From contig NC_026498.1 in NCBI RefSeq assembly GCF_000328475.2, positions 406,506 to 470,505 on the forward strand: DNA of 64,000 bases, written 5' to 3'. The position numbers and the translations under genes are program-made. Shown piece after piece: positions 61,731 to 64,000 of this stretch. The DNA is from Mycosarcoma maydis (Eukaryota > Basidiomycota > Ustilaginomycetes > Ustilaginales). The first letter of the stretch is position 1, and every line of letters starts with the position of its first letter. The notes below the pieces were generated by a model, which did not search any database, was not told the origin of the DNA, and worked only from the letters and a program-made list of their open reading frames with translations.

Positions 61731-63099
61731 GATGGTGTGCAGCGATTGATCATGATGGCGCCGACACACAACACGCCTTGGTGGGTGTTGGTCGACATGA
61801 TCTGCCCAAGGACCTGCCTGGTACATACACCTGGATTTTCTTAGACGGACAGACATTCACACGATTCTTGACAAAGCGCATTTTATCCCAATTTTATTTC
61901 GCCACGCTGCAAACGCCTCCTGGGTCCATACGTGATTTCGGATCACGTTAGGCTCGCTTCAAGCGTCCCCAAGTGCAAACGTCAGCAAAGTGCCGCTCAT
62001 CACGAATCGTGAATCGTGAATCTTGGTGCTTGGCTCCGTTGGAACGCTCGTCGTTTTTGGCGCAGCTCGGTTGGGCGGTCTGGCGCTTCCTCGTAGGCAC
62101 ACTTGTGACTTCAGCCGCCAGTGCATGACTGAGTGTAACGGTGCACCGTGCACGGTATGGCCGTAGACCACACAGTTGGAGATTACAACTCAAGTCCGAT
62201 TGGTAGTCTCCTTTTGGTATGGCGGTTTAGCTCAAAGTCACGCAGGGAACGTCAACAACGACCATGACGCACGACGCCTGCGCACAATTGTGTCCCGAGT
62301 ACGTCCTAACATTCTGCAAGTTGGCTCGTGGCTCGTGGCTTCCTTTTTCGCAACCCCGCAGCCCCTGACGCAGCCCCCAAGTCGTGAGTCTCTCTACTCG
62401 TCCATCCTTTTCTCAACCCAGTCGGTACCTTTTTTGTCATCTTGTGCCAATGAGCGTACAGGTATGACACGTAGGCTTTGTCAAAAGAATACCTGACTGT
62501 CTGCAGAACTTCTAGCACGTATACGTCAAAAGAATACCTGACTGTCTGCAGAACTTCTAGCACGTATACGAATGGCATGCAGGAATCCACCGTGGGCCGC
62601 ATCAGGAAAAGGTCCCATCACGCCGTGTGTGAATGAATTTCAGCGCCCAAGAACAAGTGGCCCGGCTTATCGCAAATGTAGCATGGATGAGACCCGTTGG
62701 ATTTCCTGCTGGCGGCAGCCGATGTCGTGGGCTTGGGGGTTTTCGAATCGCCTCAGCCGTCCATCCTCTGAGTGCAGCTGTCGGACTGCGGCATCCAACA
62801 TCTGGCTGCCGGCATCGTCCTTGTCAATGCTGTCGGTTTTGATAATGACCGACCAGTTAAGAACGTACCTGATCAGCCCTAACTCATCCTGCACTTTATG
62901 TGGAGCGGAAAGATGTAAGTTCTACCATGTATGACAACCTCAGGTGGGCGCTGAGGAACGCTTCTGACCTTTGCAACTCGACACAAGCCTGGACGACCGT
63001 GCTTCTACAACCTAGGTCGCCTACTTGCTCGCCTACGCATTCCGCGGCCTTGTGAGGGCAACTCATGTCCTCGGACGCCATGTTGACCAAGCTGCGCTT
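61731..63099. other. Region without a supported intact gene
   Basis: The promoter side of the GT17 gene, with ATCACGAATCGTGAATCGTGAATC at 62000-62022. The 45-bp tandem duplication lies at 62480-62569. Several overlapping frames at 62570-62935 on both strands have protein-like stretches but none is intact or recognisable. Confidence 0.45.
62480..62569. repeat. Perfect 45-bp tandem duplication
   Basis: Two identical adjacent copies (62480-62524 and 62525-62569), beginning GTCAAAAGAATACCTGACTG and ending CTAGCACGTATAC. Perfect identity suggests recent duplication or a local assembly error near the gap-rich end. Confidence 0.95.
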
Positions 63100-63415
63100 C
63101 GGCGTTGTGTGCTGAGCAGACACGTTCTGGCACTCGGCAACCTACTGCGCTTCTACCTTTTGCAAAACTGCCTCCTTTCCCAAGACGCACTTGGCTACTT
63201 GCTCGAGTTCAGGCTGCTGTCAGGCGCACAGCTCGACAAGCTTAGACAGAGCGCAGCTTGACTGCTCTCTGAATCCAATAGAATCGGACGCACTCGATTT
63301 GGTTGAGAGCTTCGACATGGTCGATTCGTATTGGTATCTCTGTTCGCCTTTGGATAGCAGCGACGGTCGCGCTTACGAGACAATGATCGAGTGGATGAAG
63401 GTCGAGCCACTCAAC
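63100..63415 (+). pseudogene. Frameshifted remnant of a peroxisomal acyl-CoA oxidase C-terminal domain
   Basis: One frame (to the TGA at 63259-63261) reads VLALGNLLRFYLLQNCLLSQ, then LGYLLEFRLLSGAQLDKLRQ. A second frame continues with LNPIESDALDLVESFDMVDS, then SPLDSSDGRAYETMIEWMKV and EPLN at 63415. Together these match the end of acyl-CoA oxidases (LxPxAxxLVDAFDxxD, SxLGxxDGxxYExxxEWxKxxPLN). A frameshift of one base near 63255 separates the two halves, upstream readings are broken by stops, and the FAD-binding part was not found, so this is a decayed or truncated copy. A sequencing error at the shift could explain only part of this. Confidence 0.6.
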
Positions 63416-64000
63416 CACACGGGAGAACGAGGAGCCCGGGACGAGAAAGGCGTGGTCAAGGGATGTACGGACGGCACTGGTCTCTTGATTCGCGGAGAAG
63501 CAGTGCCATTCACTGAACGGGCGAGGTTGTGAACTTCCACAATCACGATCCAAAGTCCACGATGTGAAGGGCACAAGGTGAAACCCACAATGAAAAGTCC
63601 CCCTTGTTATTACCTCGTCGCTTGTGGAATGAGACAGGTTTTTGCTGCAGCCCAAATACCACGTAGCCGAAAGTGTTGCGATCTTTGAGCCGTGCGAATA
63701 GATGGCGCCACCACAAAGCCTTGCTGGGCCGGCCTACATTGCGCTGCAGGCGGCTCAAAACCCCACCTCTGTCTCCCCTTTCAGGGACACAGTGGGTCAT
63801 TCCATTCAGGGAGTATAACAATTCACGGCCCCTCTCAGGTCTGGGTCTTGTAATTGGAATGAGTACATTTCAACTCTCTTAACGAGGAACGATGAGAGGA
63901 CAATTTTGGTCCAGTCCAGGTATAGCTCACCTATTGTTTCCAAGCTTCGAAAAGCATGCAAAGCACTATGACAGTGTTCACATGGATGTGTAGTGTGCAC
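63416..64000. other. Right end of window, no supported gene
   Basis: Minus-strand frames at 63543-63821 (RPSKALWWRHLFARLKDRNT) and 63806-64000 are open but have no recognisable domain or splice pattern. They could be remnants of a mobile element or decayed genes. Nothing firm can be called. Confidence 0.35.

Noticed and set aside
63543..63821. Minus-strand frame with possible transposon-like composition
   Set aside because: No catalytic motifs, terminal repeats or target-site duplications could be recognised.
1..64000. tRNA, rRNA, CRISPR or intact transposon genes
   Set aside because: By eye I found no B-box (GGTTCRANNCC) with a cloverleaf, no ribosomal RNA, no CRISPR-like spaced repeats and no transposase or reverse transcriptase domain. 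The dispersed 7-10-bp motif has irregular spacing and is not a CRISPR array. A tRNA scan would be needed to exclude tRNAs fully.

Overview
This window is nuclear DNA of a basidiomycete smut fungus (Ustilaginales, Ustilago/Sporisorium-like). The evidence is eukaryotic gene content with few introns (GTAAGT/GTGAGT donors, CTAAC/CTGAC branch sites), Ser/Pro/Gln-rich disordered proteins, about 50-55% GC, CT-rich leaders, and very many copies of a GTGATTC/GAATCAC motif confined to intergenic DNA. The genus is inferred from style and not proven. Two runs of exactly 100 N mark assembly gaps.

Left part (1-15.3 kb): the 5' part of a secreted GH115 glucuronidase gene that runs off the left edge (minus strand), a large Ivy1-like BAR-domain protein (minus), a three-exon QCR9 gene for a 62-residue complex III subunit (plus), a 3-kb gene-poor stretch with a CT-rich leader, and a 1286-residue Ser-rich protein of unknown function (plus).

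Secreted-protein cluster (15.8-20.1 kb): three genes for predicted secreted proteins lie side by side between housekeeping genes. One encodes a repeat protein with dibasic (KR) Kex2-type sites, duplicated peptide units and a Cys-rich tail. The other two are tandem paralogues with the same exon-intron layout. This looks like a small effector-type cluster and is the most novel part of the window.

Housekeeping block (20.9-37.5 kb): FAL1/eIF4A3 and SF3A3 (divergent), RNase H2 subunit A and RRP6 (divergent), a membrane-anchored GH17 glucanase, mitochondrial uS11, a TMEM19/DUF92 membrane protein, and COG6. A 3.7-kb gene-poor region with microsatellites follows.

Right part (41.2-64 kb): a POT-family peptide transporter, an Msc2/ZnT5-type zinc transporter with His-rich loops, a penta-EF-hand protein with one intron, an unknown basic nuclear-type protein, a MadBub-type checkpoint kinase carrying both a KEN box and a kinase domain, an AP endonuclease broken by an N gap, an unknown mitochondrial-type protein, and a GT17 glycosyltransferase broken by the second gap. 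The last 2 kb holds a 45-bp tandem duplication and a frameshifted remnant of an acyl-CoA oxidase. Neighbouring genes share no obvious pathway except in the secreted cluster.
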